Shown in pieces: positions 1-11,204 of a stretch of 64,000 bases of DNA (position 1 is the stretch's first letter; every line of letters starts with the position of its first letter). The DNA is from Laccaria trichodermophora (Eukaryota; Basidiomycota; Agaricomycetes; Agaricales; Hydnangiaceae). The translations under genes and the position numbers were made by a program. The DNA lies in contig JACTVC010000014.1 in assembly GCA_018417955.1 (NCBI GenBank), positions 496,001 to 560,000 of the forward strand, given 5' to 3'. Below the pieces are notes generated by a model. The model saw only the letters and a program-made list of their open reading frames with translations. It searched no databases and was not told where the DNA came from.

Positions 1-449
1 CTTCCTTACTCCCTCCCCCCTCCCTTGCTGCTCACCACTCCCTCCCCCCTTCCTTCCTGATCACCACTCTCCCCCTCTCTGTAACTAAAGATGTAGTAGA
101 GTAACTCTATGTAATTATGCAATATACTTCATTTTTTCTTTGCTTCTGGAGTTTAAGTGTCTCAGGGAATTCTGAGTGTTAAATTATCAGCATAAGGTCT
201 GACTTAGTAGATTCATTTATGAAAATTGCAGACTGAACACTTGGCACACTCTTGTATCTTTTTTTCTATTTTGCTTTTACTGCAAATTCTGGTCCCATTC
301 CTGTGGATTCCAGTCCCATTTCTGTGGATTCCTGTGGATTCTGGTGGATTCCTGCAGGAATGGGTGGGGCACTGTAAAGTACTGTCATCAAGGCCAAGTT
401 TGATGATGCCAACATACCATCATCTTCAAAGACAGTTATCGGTAATGAA
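1..449. other. Gene-poor left edge with short repeats
   Basis: No gene is supported here. Positions 1-80 are pyrimidine-rich and repeat a CTCCCTCCCCC word with intervening TCACCACTC. Positions 295-360 repeat the words GTGGATTCC and CCCATTCCTGT several times. The remainder shows nothing I can name. Confidence 0.5.
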
Positions 450-770
450 TTGCATCTAGAGCAGGAAAAACATGTCAAATTGGCCTCACATGAAATTCCG
501 CATACTGAATCACCATCTACCACTGTGATGATAATGACTGATGATCAGGTTGAAGAAGTCAAGTGCTTCCTTGCAGTATGCACTCTGCCTATGTCTCAGT
601 TCTTGCTGGAATTCATTGTGGTTGGTTGTAAGGGTGATGTCTTTTTGTTAGCTGTTAAGTTGTGGACAGACGACATCATTGAAGTGTTTCTAAAGTCTGT
701 TTGGAATGAATTTACAAAGATGGACATCTTCATTCTTAGAAACCACTTCTGCCACTATCATCCATAAACA
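450..770 (+). pseudogene. Fragment of a repeated domain, copy A
   Basis: An open frame of about 105 codons whose only early ATG is at 528. The core, from about residue 32 onward, has the spaced pattern V-x-CFLA-x-C-xx-PM-xx-FL-xx-FI-xxx-C followed by LAVK-x-W-x-DD and NEF. The same pattern occurs on the opposite strand at 1432-1761, so these are two copies of one domain. I do not recognise a described function. No start context, introns or partner exons can be assigned, and the flanks are AT-rich and without genes, so a decayed copy of a repeated gene is likelier than a working gene. An alternative is one exon of a larger gene. Confidence 0.4.
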
Positions 771-1431
771 CTTCTCCATCAGTAGAATTCACCTCTTATT
801 TCCTTCTTCTTGTGAGCAAGCATGGGGTACTTGTTCAATAAATCTTGATTATAGTGTTGAAAAATCAAATAAGTTGTGAGATTGCCTGATCAAGATGCTC
901 CGCCTCCAGCATCCACATCCTTACACCTAAAATTAGCCTGAAATGAAATAAAAATAATAAGTAGATCAGCTTTATGATAGGAGGACAATAGGAAAATGTC
1001 AGCATCTGTAGAGATTGACCTGCAATCAGCAAACACAAATATAAACATACAACTACAAGTCAAATAGACCAAAGATGCAAGCCTCTGCAACCTAATTAAA
1101 CAAGTGCAGTTATGCAATTCCAACTGACATGAAACAGTGGACAAAAAAAAATAACAACAGAAGAAAGGAATACTTATACATCACACTCATAACATCTTGT
1201 GAACACATATTGATGTTCAATGCAAACTTAGAAAAAAATACATGTCAAAAAAATGGCTGGTTGTCATTTATGCACTTTGTCAAGAGTGACCTCCCCATTA
1301 CTTTTTCACACCACCTACCAGCCCTGTAACAGAATTTAAAGTATACAAGTTACTATATGGGCTTACATTTAGGACCAGTCAAATATTGAATTTAGTCTTT
1401 TGTACAAAAATATCACTTATAAAACAATGTG
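771..1431. other. AT-rich spacer between the two domain copies
   Basis: No coding frame with convincing composition, no inverted repeat and no tRNA-like structure was seen. It separates copies A and B of the repeated domain. Confidence 0.4.
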
Positions 1432-1761
1432 CTAGAGAGTAGTTGAGGAAATGGTTCTTATGCCCATCAGCATAAACTCATTCCCTCCCTGCAATGATAC
1501 AGCCTGTAAGAACAAATCAATGAGGTCGTCCTTCCAGGTCTTGACAGCTAGCATGAATTGTTCATTGTTGCAACTGAATGCAATGAATTTCTTCAAGAAA
1601 TGCATCATGGGAGGGTTACATGCTGCCAAAAAACACCTCACTTTTTGAGTCTGCTCCCCAGAAGCAATTGTTGAGGCAGTAGGCAGAGCTGGTCTGAAAT
1701 GTTTTGGATGCTCATCAACAACCCACATCACGCCCAATGACAATGCCGAGTTTTGCTCCAC
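1432..1761 (-). pseudogene. Fragment of a repeated domain, copy B
   Basis: A minus-strand open frame of about 109 codons. Residues 40-100 align with the plus-strand fragment at 450-770: both have V-x-CFLA-x-C, PM, FL, FI, C, LAVK-x-W-x-DD, FL and NEF in the same order and almost the same spacing. Copy B has about four extra residues before NEF. The two copies are inverted relative to one another, about 0.7 kb apart. Function unknown. The family pattern resembles a domain I associate loosely with multicopy agaricomycete proteins, but this is memory rather than evidence in the sequence. Confidence 0.45.
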
Positions 1762-2128
1762 CTGAAGTAATCACCAATCAGCTCACTATTTCGGTCACAT
1801 AAAGATCATACCCACTCTCTTATGCTTCCCTACATCCTAAACCACACTCAACACAACATTAGATATTGAACTATGTACCAAAAAAAGGTCAACATGCACA
1901 GCAATGGACAGTGGAGATTGGGATGGTGGGGGAAGATACAATGCCACTTTCACACATTGCGAATGGTCCTCCGCCTCCAAATTTATGCTAAGGGAACATT
2001 TTGCACTTTGCTCAACCTCCTACAAAAACAAAGTCAGTCATCAGGATTCAGACTTCACAACTTGTATCTTGTCCCAACCATCGTTTGTGTCATAGTATTC
2101 TAAAAGGTATGCATTATCCATTAACATA

Positions 2129-2854
2129 CTAGGTCAAGGGGTATGTCAGAATTTGCCAGGGGACATGACATAGGGGGGGAGGGGGAGAGAAATTGAGCCT
2201 TAAACAAAATACTGTCCAACAGCTTTGGAAGGCCAACATCAATGATTAAAAAACTTTTCAACCATTTTTTACCCTTTTCTCACACAACTTGAAGGAGGAC
2301 AAGGTGTTTGACTTGTCCATCTTCATGTTTTCCCTATGGAAACCTTCTAAACAGTGAATCCATGACATTGAGTACTCATTATTGTGTGACACATGCAAAG
2401 TCAATGTAAAAATTGACTTCTGTGGAGATGCAAACATGTCAATAGCACAAAACTCTGATGCCTCACAACTGGGCCACCCATGTTCATTGCTTGAGCTCAA
2501 TAAATTTGTGACCTATCTCAATGCCTGAAGGAATGGCTGATCAGTGATGATTGTCTTACCCAATATTCTGTGCATCTGCACTTCAAGCTTGAGGATGGTG
2601 ATGGGAGTTTATTGACCAATTTCTCAACCAGATAATTGGCTTTGGTATGACACCTGAGGTTATGACAGAATTTATTTGGCATGAACCTCGTGGGATGGAT
2701 GGATTTTGTTGTTGCATTGAAGGACACCAATATAAATAGAACTCAGGGCCCACCTAATTAGGATGGGAGGGGAGGGGGGGACAGTCAAATTTGACCTTAT
2801 ACAAAAATACAATGTCATGTACTAAACAAACTTTTTACATACCCCTTGTACTAG
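2129..2854. repeat. Imperfect inverted-repeat pair
   Basis: CTAGGTCAAGGGGTATGT at 2129-2146 is matched in reverse complement by 2837-2854 at 16 of 18 positions. Further inside, ACATGACAT (2163-2171) is matched by ATGTCATGT (2812-2820), and both sides carry a purine-rich GGGGAGGGG block. This could be the two ends of a roughly 730-bp non-autonomous element. No target duplication is obvious at the borders. Confidence 0.35.
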
Positions 2855-5800
2855 GTGCCACCTTTTTCAATTGATGCACCTTAGGACCGTCAACAAAAAG
2901 CATTGCCCCACCTCCCAAATTGTTCTGTGAATGGTGATGTCTATCATCATTGAACATTTTCTGCAGGTAAACATGAGCCAGTTCCTTTCGAGCAGCTATT
3001 TTAGCATCTGAAGTGATGATGAGGTTTGGATACTGTGCCCACGCCTGCAAACATGCCATTGAACGAAGACTAAAAAATCTTTGATTGAAAACAACTTACT
3101 TTATCTTCACATGTGTTGATGTTATCAAGTTGGTTGTCAAACATTCTGCTGTGATCGAGATATTCTTGCATTGCCTCCCTCAGTGTTTCCTTGAAGAGAA
3201 AATCAAGAAATAAGCATGTCAGTGCGAGAGACAGTCAAAACACAATGGTTATGCTCACCTTCCAATGCATAGCAAATGCTTCTGAACATCCCAACACCCT
3301 TCGTATGTCCGCCGTCTGGAAGACAATTCAGATATGTTCATGCTCATATCACTACACACTCACTGTTATCGAAATCTTGTCTGTAAGTAGAAAAATCTTA
3401 GCATTGAAGATAGACCAAATCAAAATGAAATTGAACTTACTAGTCATCATGTACCACTGATTGTTATGATAATCAATGATGGTGAAAAGAGAACAAAAGA
3501 TATGGACAATGTGACATGAAGTTTGATTAACTTATGTCGACAGAAAATTTAAATTATATTGACATACATGATCATGGTAGCATGTCTTGAAGCAGATTCA
3601 GATTCTGTTTATGATGTATTCTATTTAAAAGTAACTATATCGACAAGCAACATCATGTAATCAAAAAATATGTGGATTCATATTTGCCATGCGTAGGACT
3701 GGCTGCAACTGCAAGTTATTCCAGCCACTTTTGCTCATGAGTTGACGTGTTGACAAGTGACAAAAGTGGATGGTCATGAGCCTAACATCTTGTCTTTGTA
3801 ATATGTAGCCTATTGTATTTCTACCTCAGTTCAATATATCGTCCAACACATGTCATTCACTCTCATTCACATACACTTTCCTTGAGCATTTTTCCCTAAT
3901 CCAACCAAGCCACAAGATGTACTCTGGAGACCACCCAGAATCTCCACTCCTGGCAGACACTCCCCTCGGACTGGCAGTGGAAAGCTCGTACCTCTCCTCA
4001 ATCGACGCCGCAAAACCAGATGCATGACCCACGACTAACTCCCATCCTTCAGCATGGTCAACATCGACTCCTAAGCCTCATCCTCTGCTGTGCCCTTCTC
4101 CACCCAAAAACCAGCTCAACGCACACAAACCAACACAATCATCCTCCACCCATGAACTAGCCTTTCGGTCCTTCAAGCATTCAAACTGTCCCTTGCAAGA
4201 GGGTTGTTGAGGTGGATCAATCTGGTAATAAACACCAACTCCTTGGAAGAACGATGCTGAGGGGAAGGGATAGATCATAGATGATGATGAGTAGACCAAA
4301 CACATTTGAGCTGTGTATTCGTACTCATGGTGTTTGAAGCCTGGTGGCAATATACAACGTGGGCCTCTCCAAGATCCACCTTCCCCACACATCACTGCTT
4401 CACAAAAGTCTATCCCAACCATCGACAACAGCAGGGGAGGTGCAAAGCAAGCCTTGCCTTTCCGTATCCAGAATACAAGTCGGAATACCCAGTAGGTTTC
4501 AAAATCCAAAGGGAAGTGAGAAAAGCAGAGTGGGTGGTGTGCATGAGCATCGTGGAGGAGGAGTAGGTTGTTGTGGGTTTGATTTGAGGGGAGGAAGTGC
4601 TGCATTTCTGCCAGATAAGTCATGAATCCTTAGCTTGGATTCGGTCGATGTAGTCTGACCTAATTGGAACAAGAGGAGGTCAGGGCTATGACATAAAAGA
4701 GCGTTGTATGATACCCACCTTCAAATCAAGATTTGTGTCTCTATTTTAATGTCCAAGTTTCTCTCTGAAGCTGTGCTGGGACTAGAAGTAATACAAAGAT
4801 CAACTGCTGGATGTGGCCTGAAGGAGGGGTGAGGGTGTTGTGCGTACCCTGTGGTCTATGTGGTCAGGTGACATTGGCTTCTAGCGAATGAGGATTAGGT
4901 GCCACTCACAGTCCATCCTGACCTGTTTTTGACAGATATGGAAACCCAACGTTTGAGGGGAATGAGACGTCAGGGAATCACTACAACAACATCAGTGTGT
5001 AATATAGCACAACAGAAGTAAATGTCGTACTCACCTCCCGCCTGACATACAACTTCCTATTTGACATTCAAAGGGTATGCCTCTTTCAACTAACATCAGT
5101 GGAGAGACCTCTTGAGGGAGATGGTGACTTGAGGGGATGTCAAGAGGCATCAAGAAAGCCATCAAATCTTGTGGAAGCCAATCAAAAGGGAAAAAGGGGA
5201 ACCAACTTGGGAACCAGGTTGGAGGATGGCCTGTTGATGGTAGGTGGTGAGTATAACGAAAGGCAAGTTTGAACAAGAGGGAAACATATGAGAGCAGGCA
5301 CATCTGGGAGAAAGAAGCTAGATGCTCCATACTCTTGCATGTTGTTTGAGCCAAGCCTGCAGTATTGAGTTGAGGAAGCATCCAGAGTGCTAGGGAGGTT
5401 GATACAGAATTTGTGGTAGACCGTCCAGGTTTCACTGCAAGTTCCAAGTTTATTAAGACGCAGAACAGAACAAAAGGCTATGTTGAAGCATGGGTGTTAT
5501 TTGTGTTGTGGTCTGTTACCCATCATTCCAAAACACAATGATAAGCACTTCAAAATGAAAACCTCGTTGCAAGCTCACAGGTTAAAGGCAGTGTCTCTGG
5601 AGAAAGATCTAGGGAAAAGTCAGTGTTCACACCCTTTTTTGGAAAAGATTGAGGAACGTCTAACTTTGCAGCTCATGTAAAGTGTCATTTGCATGGACGG
5701 AACAGATTAGCCTCGAGATGTAGCAGCACAGCCACAAGTTTCAAGCCATCCTGATATTGATCAAAGAGTACATGACTTGCCAGTGGACTAGCCTACTGAC

Positions 5801-7379
5801 CATCTTTGAAGATGCACCCAATCATGACCCTTCTTGAATACATGCTGCAGTTCAGTCAGGTTGGGAATGTTGCCAATGTATCTGCCTGACAAGATAGTTT
5901 CCACCTAATCCCATAGGAATTGGAGGGGTACGAGCACTATAACTGTATTCGTGGACAAGCTCTTGAATACCGGTACAGGCTCCTAAGACTGGACTTTACA
6001 TACAAGTCAGTGGAAAGCCTTCAGAGCTCTGGGTTGCTTCTCAGAGAAGCAACCATGAGGCTTACTGCCTGGCCATGGCAAGTTACTGGGAGCGAGGATG
6101 TTGTGGTCTAATGCTTGAACTTTAGTACAAGAATAAACCAATCAGTCATGAAAATTGCACACCTTGGCAAAGCATCCACATTATGGACAGCAGTGAGGCT
6201 TTCTCAGAGCTTGTTATGTGAGGGGAAGGCTGGTTGTATGCCTTGTAATCTTCAAGCTTCTTCTTCAAGAATTGGCCTCATAAAGTGGTCTACTCGTAAA
6301 GGAAACAATCAGAGGAATGTCAGGGGACCATAGAGACAATTCACCAGAGTATAATTAGTTACAAAACATGCATCCAATCCCGTTGGAATGTGCTGCATGA
6401 CTGGAGTGAATGTCTCCAGAATCATATTGTTGTCTCAAACCCTCCTGGCCTTGTCTTGTCCTTCACAATGGTGCACTCAACGACTCTGTGGCAGACCGAA
6501 ACATAAACATCAGCATCACAAAAAACATGAGTTGTGGAGCAAAACACACCCCAGTGATGAAGTGACAAAAGGTAGACACCAATCTACAAGAATCCTTTCA
6601 GACCAGATAATATTAAATTGTGTCCTAAGTCATTGTTGTGGCAAGCTTTTTCCGCTGTCTGATCTGAGATCATGTTCAGACAAGACAATGCTCTCCAACG
6701 AGAGGCTGCCCAAGCGAGGTCTATAAAATTTGGTGAGCTGATCAGAGCCAATAGCTGCCAGGAATGGCTGGTATGGCTGAACAAATTCCTTTTGAAAGAC
6801 CATTTTGGTGTGAGTTATCACATCGTACACAGCGAGCTGGAGGGGAATTGTTGGAGAACAGTGCCCAGAGATGCTGCTACTCGAGAGCTTCATCACAAAT
6901 AGTTGCAGATTAGCAATCACCAAGGCATGGAGGACACATTCAGCAGGAAAAGTTATGCAATCAACAGAACATGGTCACCTGACTGAACTGGGTTCTCTAC
7001 TCACCATGGCCAAACCATGGCCATCATACGAGACCGGTCGAAGAGTAGGACATAGACGGACTACGACAGATGCATTTCCTTTCATAGCATGCCTCAGGGC
7101 AGTCGTCACAAGTAAAATCGTGTTGCCCACCACAAATTTGGGATCACAGTGTCTTTCAACCAAGAAACAGATGTTACGACGTGAATTATTACTTTTATGT
7201 TTATTGTATGTTTCTCCACAGACGCGGTAGATGATGATAAGACTAGGAAATGTGAAAAAGGAGCGATGGGAGCAGGGAAACAAGCACCCTACTAAACATG
7301 AACGTTGATATGGGTCTGAAAGTCCAGCTTGAATGTGCCCAAACTGGAACAGGGGGGAAGTAGGCATGGGTGAGAAAAA

Positions 7380-8205
7380 AAATGAGGTCACCAGATGCAG
7401 AACTGAAGGAGGATGGGCACATGGCCCAAGACAGAAATATGAGAACCTAGCAAGGGATGATGCGATGATGGATGGACCAGTGGATGTGGACGTGGGCGAG
7501 AGAAAAAATGAGGTCACCAGATGCGGAACTGAAGGAGGATGGGCACATGGCCCAACACAGAAATATGAGAACCTAGCTAGTGATGTGACGGCCTGGCTTG
7601 GCCTGGAAGCCGTGGCTTTGGCCTGGCTTTCGAGAGCTCGGGCTTGAGATTTCTCAAGCCCGAGCCCTGGGCCCAAGCCAGCCAAAGCCGTCTGTGGCTC
7701 GGGCTTAGGCCACGGCCTGTAAGCGAAGATCAAGAAAAAAAGCTGGTAGATGAGTTAATAAACATTTTATATCATTGAATTTTGCAACTTAGCTTGAAAT
7801 GAGTCGATATGCAAGAACTGTCAGAATATGATCAGAATGGCTTTGCAGGATAGTGCAAAGTGCTCACGTGGTGCGATGCAAGCATGGTCAATTGTCGAAT
7901 CAATCAACAATTGACTTTTGTTGGTGGTGTTACTTGTCAATTCTCATGTTGATTCTCGAGGGTAGGCAATGTGAGTTCAGTCTTGTTTTTTTTTCACCGT
8001 AGAGGTTGTTTACACACCTAATTATCAGCTGCACAAAGCCGTGGCCTGAGCCGCAGGCCACACCAAGCCCTGTGACGGCTTCACAAGGCTTGGCCTCAGA
8101 GGGCTCGGCTCGGGCTGGCTTGCGGCTTTCAGGCCAGGCCGGCACATCACTAAACCTAGCAAGGGATGACGCAATGACAGATGGACCGGTGGATGTGGAC
8201 GAAAG
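7380..8205. repeat. Segmental repeats and GGCCTGG-rich blocks
   Basis: A block beginning GGTCACCAGATGC and running through GGATGGGCACATGGCCCAA is present twice, at about 7386-7460 and 7510-7580, roughly 124 bp apart. The phrase AACCTAGCAAGGGATGA followed by GATGGACCRGTGGATGTGGACG occurs at about 7446 and again at 8153. Between them lie GC-rich blocks (7590-7720 and 8035-8150) built from GGCCTGG, GGCTTGG and GCTCGGGC words, a composition unlike the surrounding AT-rich DNA. No gene is supported. Confidence 0.5.
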
Positions 8206-8602
8206 TAGACATGGATGGGTCACACTGAAGTGGGATATATGCCTGGACTTGACAGCAACTCCCAAGGACCCCAATAACTCTCCCTCCAGAATGTGGCTAC
8301 GGCAAGTCCATGTGCTATTCACCATCTAATCCATCCACACCACCATCATCACCGCCTTCACCGGCTCGAGTCTGATGATGTTTTTTGCTGTGATCCAGAC
8401 TCTGCCAGTGGTGACCTATTTCCCTGGGAGCATGCCATGTTTCGAGCTTTGAGGCAAGGGAACCCTGGAAATCCCTCTGAAGTTTTGAAAGAAAAATATA
8501 CAAGTGTACAACGTGGCTAGGAATGGTCAGATTGAAAGCTTCCTTATGAGTGTAGACATAAACAAGCTAAGAAAGTTTAAGTCTTTAGCAGCTGATACAT
8601 AA

Positions 8603-9522
8603 TTATGAACACACTGATTTCTCACTTTTCCTGTACAAAGAGAGAATCTGCATGTGGCCACAAGAGCCAACAGCACCCATGATTATAGCATCCTCAAGCC
8701 TGAGAGCTTTTCACTGCACCTGTGCAGTGGCAAGCACCATGATAACCTGATTTTTGTTGGAGTCGTTCTCATCCTTCTTGAACTCTCCTGCCAATCCAAT
8801 GATTGAAAAACCATCTGTCGACCTGCCAGTAGACCAATAGAGGTGTGCTTTAGAGGAAAACGAAGCCTCTGCTATTTTCTCAACCATGGTCTCTGAAGGA
8901 ATCATCACCAAGCTATCAGACACCACATCCAGATTTCTGGGTGACACCACAAGGCGATAGCTTTCCTCTGTTCTAATGGCAGGGTTATAGGAGGTATATG
9001 CAAGCCCAAGGGGAGAAAATGTACCCAAAATTACAATGATGGTCATGCCTTGCACTAAAAGCCAGCTCAATAATGTCGTCAATGCCACGATGTTGAGCAT
9101 GTTCTTTGGAGCGAGCATTTGAAGTTTTGGAGATGTGATTGAAAGAATGGGAAGAGCAGGTATGATTCCAAATTCATCTTCATCCACAATGGGAAGTGTT
9201 GAGGCCCATTCTTTCACACAGGTCTGGAAGTCAGGTTCGCCATGTAAAGATGTATTCGGTAAAGGACCCTACTTGAAAGTTATGAGTAATAGATATGCAG
9301 GCAGGGGATACTAACCTCAGCCAGAATCTTGGACACTTGTTCTATGTCATATAGCTTATCGAAGTAGCCTATAACATCTACCGGGGGTTTTGCTACCAGA
9401 ACAACTTCTGCACGGTCCAACCATGCTAAGAACAACAAGTTTGAGTTGGTGACCCTTTGCAAAACAATGAAACCCATTGAGTCACTGAGAAACATGAGAC
9501 GACTCACTTCGATGGTGACGCA
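8603..9522 (-). pseudogene. Uncharacterised gene broken by an in-frame TGA
   Basis: Two minus-strand exons join in frame across an intron at 9224-9315 (GTTAGT donor, CCAG acceptor). Exon 1 (9316 to about 9522) carries the pattern AEVVLVAKPPVDVIGYFD. Exon 2 contains DEDEFG, one strongly hydrophobic segment (about 20 residues, near 9020-9090) and GLAGEFKKDE near its end. The frame meets TGA at 8711-8713, then stays open and protein-like for another 35 codons (key words KALRLEDAIIMG and SCGHMQ) until TAA at 8603. The stop replaces a codon flanked by CAG and AAA and would be CGA before one C-to-T change. Upstream the coding sequence is cut off at the minisatellite at 9535. I do not know the function. 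The composition suggests a real protein family, now inactive. Confidence 0.5.
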
Positions 9523-9534
9523 CTACTGGCACAG

Positions 9535-9947
9535 TCAGAGAACAAGGGAGGAGTGGGAGGCATCATAGGGTTCAAAGGAGGGGGGCAATGTAGCCTCGAG
9601 GTCGAGGCAGTAGGGTTCAAAGGGGGGTGAGTTGGGGCAGCAGTAGGGTTTGAAGGGGGGCGAGGTCATGAGGTCGGGGCAGTGGTAGGGTTCGAAGAAG
9701 GGGGGTGAGGTTGCGAGGTCAGGGTGGTGATAGGGTTCGAAGAAGGGGGGTGAGGTCACAAGGTCAGGGTGGCCATAGGGTTCAAAGAAGGGGGGCAAGG
9801 TCGCAAGGTCAGGGCAGTGGTAGGGTTCAAAGAAGGGGGGGGAAGTCTTGAGGTCTGGGCAGTAGGGTTCAAAGAAGAGGGGTGAGTCGAGGCGGCATTA
9901 AGGTTCAAAGGAGAGGGGCCAGGTTGTGAGGGGTCCCCTTTGGACAT
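9535..9947. repeat. 45-bp minisatellite
   Basis: TAGGGTTCRAAGAAGGGGGG recurs at 9686, 9731, 9776 and 9821, giving a 45-bp period, with more divergent copies on each side (about nine in total). Because 45 is a multiple of three the array is open in several frames; on the minus strand it reads as a 15-residue repeat around PPFFEPY and PDL. It abuts the truncated 5' end of the pseudogene at 8603-9522. It is not a CRISPR array, since there are no unique spacers. Confidence 0.8.
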
Positions 9948-10230
9948 CAGGCCTCAGGTATAGGTGAAAGAGGGATGAGGGTTGATGCAAGGGCATTGCC
10001 CTTTATAAAGTGATGCAATGCAGAGAAACTGACAGTGCCGAAGCCCCACATAAGCAAGAGAAGTGAGACATTGGGGAATTTGACCCCCAATGGTCAGAGA
10101 TGTAGCATCACCATTGTGTACTGTGCCAGCTTGTGTGATTTCGGAAGGTGGAGGCAGGTTGTTTTGGCGATGTTTGTGAGTGTGTTCATTTCAGGAACAT
10201 TTTGCCAATTCGTTGAAATGGCAAAATTTA

Positions 10231-10257
10231 CAGTCGCAGACAAACAAAGATGACAAT
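10231..10257 (+). repeat. Left terminal inverted repeat of pogo-like element
   Basis: Begins CAGTCGCAGACAAACAAAGA directly after TA at 10229-10230 and matches the reverse complement of 13980-14006 at 24 of 27 bases. Two of the three differences are next to each other. Confidence 0.85.
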
Positions 10258-11204
10258 TTCAGTAGCTTGGGAAGAAATGAATATTTTGACAATCTGACTT
10301 CAGATTCGAACTCAGGATGCGAAACTATGTCCAAAAACACCCCTCTAAAGTTTTTCCCACAAGGGATTGGATTGGCCAAATTTTTTGACAATTTTTGTCG
10401 TTTCATGGGGGTCTTCAACAGGTCTTGGGACCCCCCCCTGGCAGGCTCCCAATGCTGGTGGTCATTTAAAAATTGAGTGGCACTTGCTAAACATTGTAAT
10501 TCTGATCAGAAGTTAATAATATGCATGTGTTGAAGGTGGGGAGGGGAAGGGGATCAACAGGCCAGGGTTCATTGAGGGTCCGTGGGGGTGGGAAGACCCT
10601 GAGTTGCCATTTTAGGTGGTTTAAAATCTTTTTTTTCTACAAGAACAGCTTGTCAGATTTTTCCCAAACCTCAGGATCAGATACAGAATTGAAAAGGAGT
10701 CGATTGCGCTACAGTCATCCACCAGCTAATGTGACACCACGGGCCGGTGTTACACTTGACGAGTGATCTGCCGCTGCTGCGAGAACCACTCCACGTTCAG
10801 ACATGAAACTTGTTGCAAATCATAGCTAGAGTAACCCTCTACATGTTTGATCTCATTAACAAACTCATACATGAGGTTAAACTGAGGTAATCTCCTTGAA
10901 ACATCTCACGATCCTGCCAATTTAGATCAAACTGAAATTTATATGGACTCAGGCATGAGGTTGGCATGGTGTATATGCGAGAAATCATGGTTTTCATGAA
11001 GGTCAAGTTCGTTTTGATGTTTTATGAGAGTTTCAGGAGACCAGTGCATGTATCCCTCATGCAATAAGGGAAAAAATGCGAGTCTCAAGGCATACAAAAC
11101 AGCCCACATGAGGCATCTGGATTACTGCATATAAATTCATCAACTGTCTCTAGAACACCCATAAAACTACACAGCATAATAACTTCCTATCCTTCAACTT
11201 CATC

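Larger units (their letters stand above)
1762..8602. other. Long gene-poor stretch (decayed repeats)
   Basis: Open frames up to 181 codons (minus strand, 4078-4623) and 138 codons (minus, 5031-5447) occur, but none shows a recognisable domain, consistent introns or convincing amino-acid composition. The stretch contains the inverted-repeat pair at 2129/2837 and the segmental repeats at 7380-8205, listed separately. The rest looks like old transposon debris. Confidence 0.45.

Noticed and set aside
4078..4623. 181-codon minus-strand open frame
   Set aside because: No domain, no splice context, odd His/Cys/Trp-rich composition, and overlapping open frames on the other strand. Most likely chance in a gene-poor region.
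6975..7733. 252-codon minus-strand open frame with repeated SSLARFSYFC words
   Set aside because: It coincides with the DNA-level segmental repeats; the repetition is at nucleotide level and no gene signal is present.
9535..9947. CRISPR-like array
   Set aside because: A 45-bp period with no unique spacers in a eukaryotic sequence: a minisatellite.
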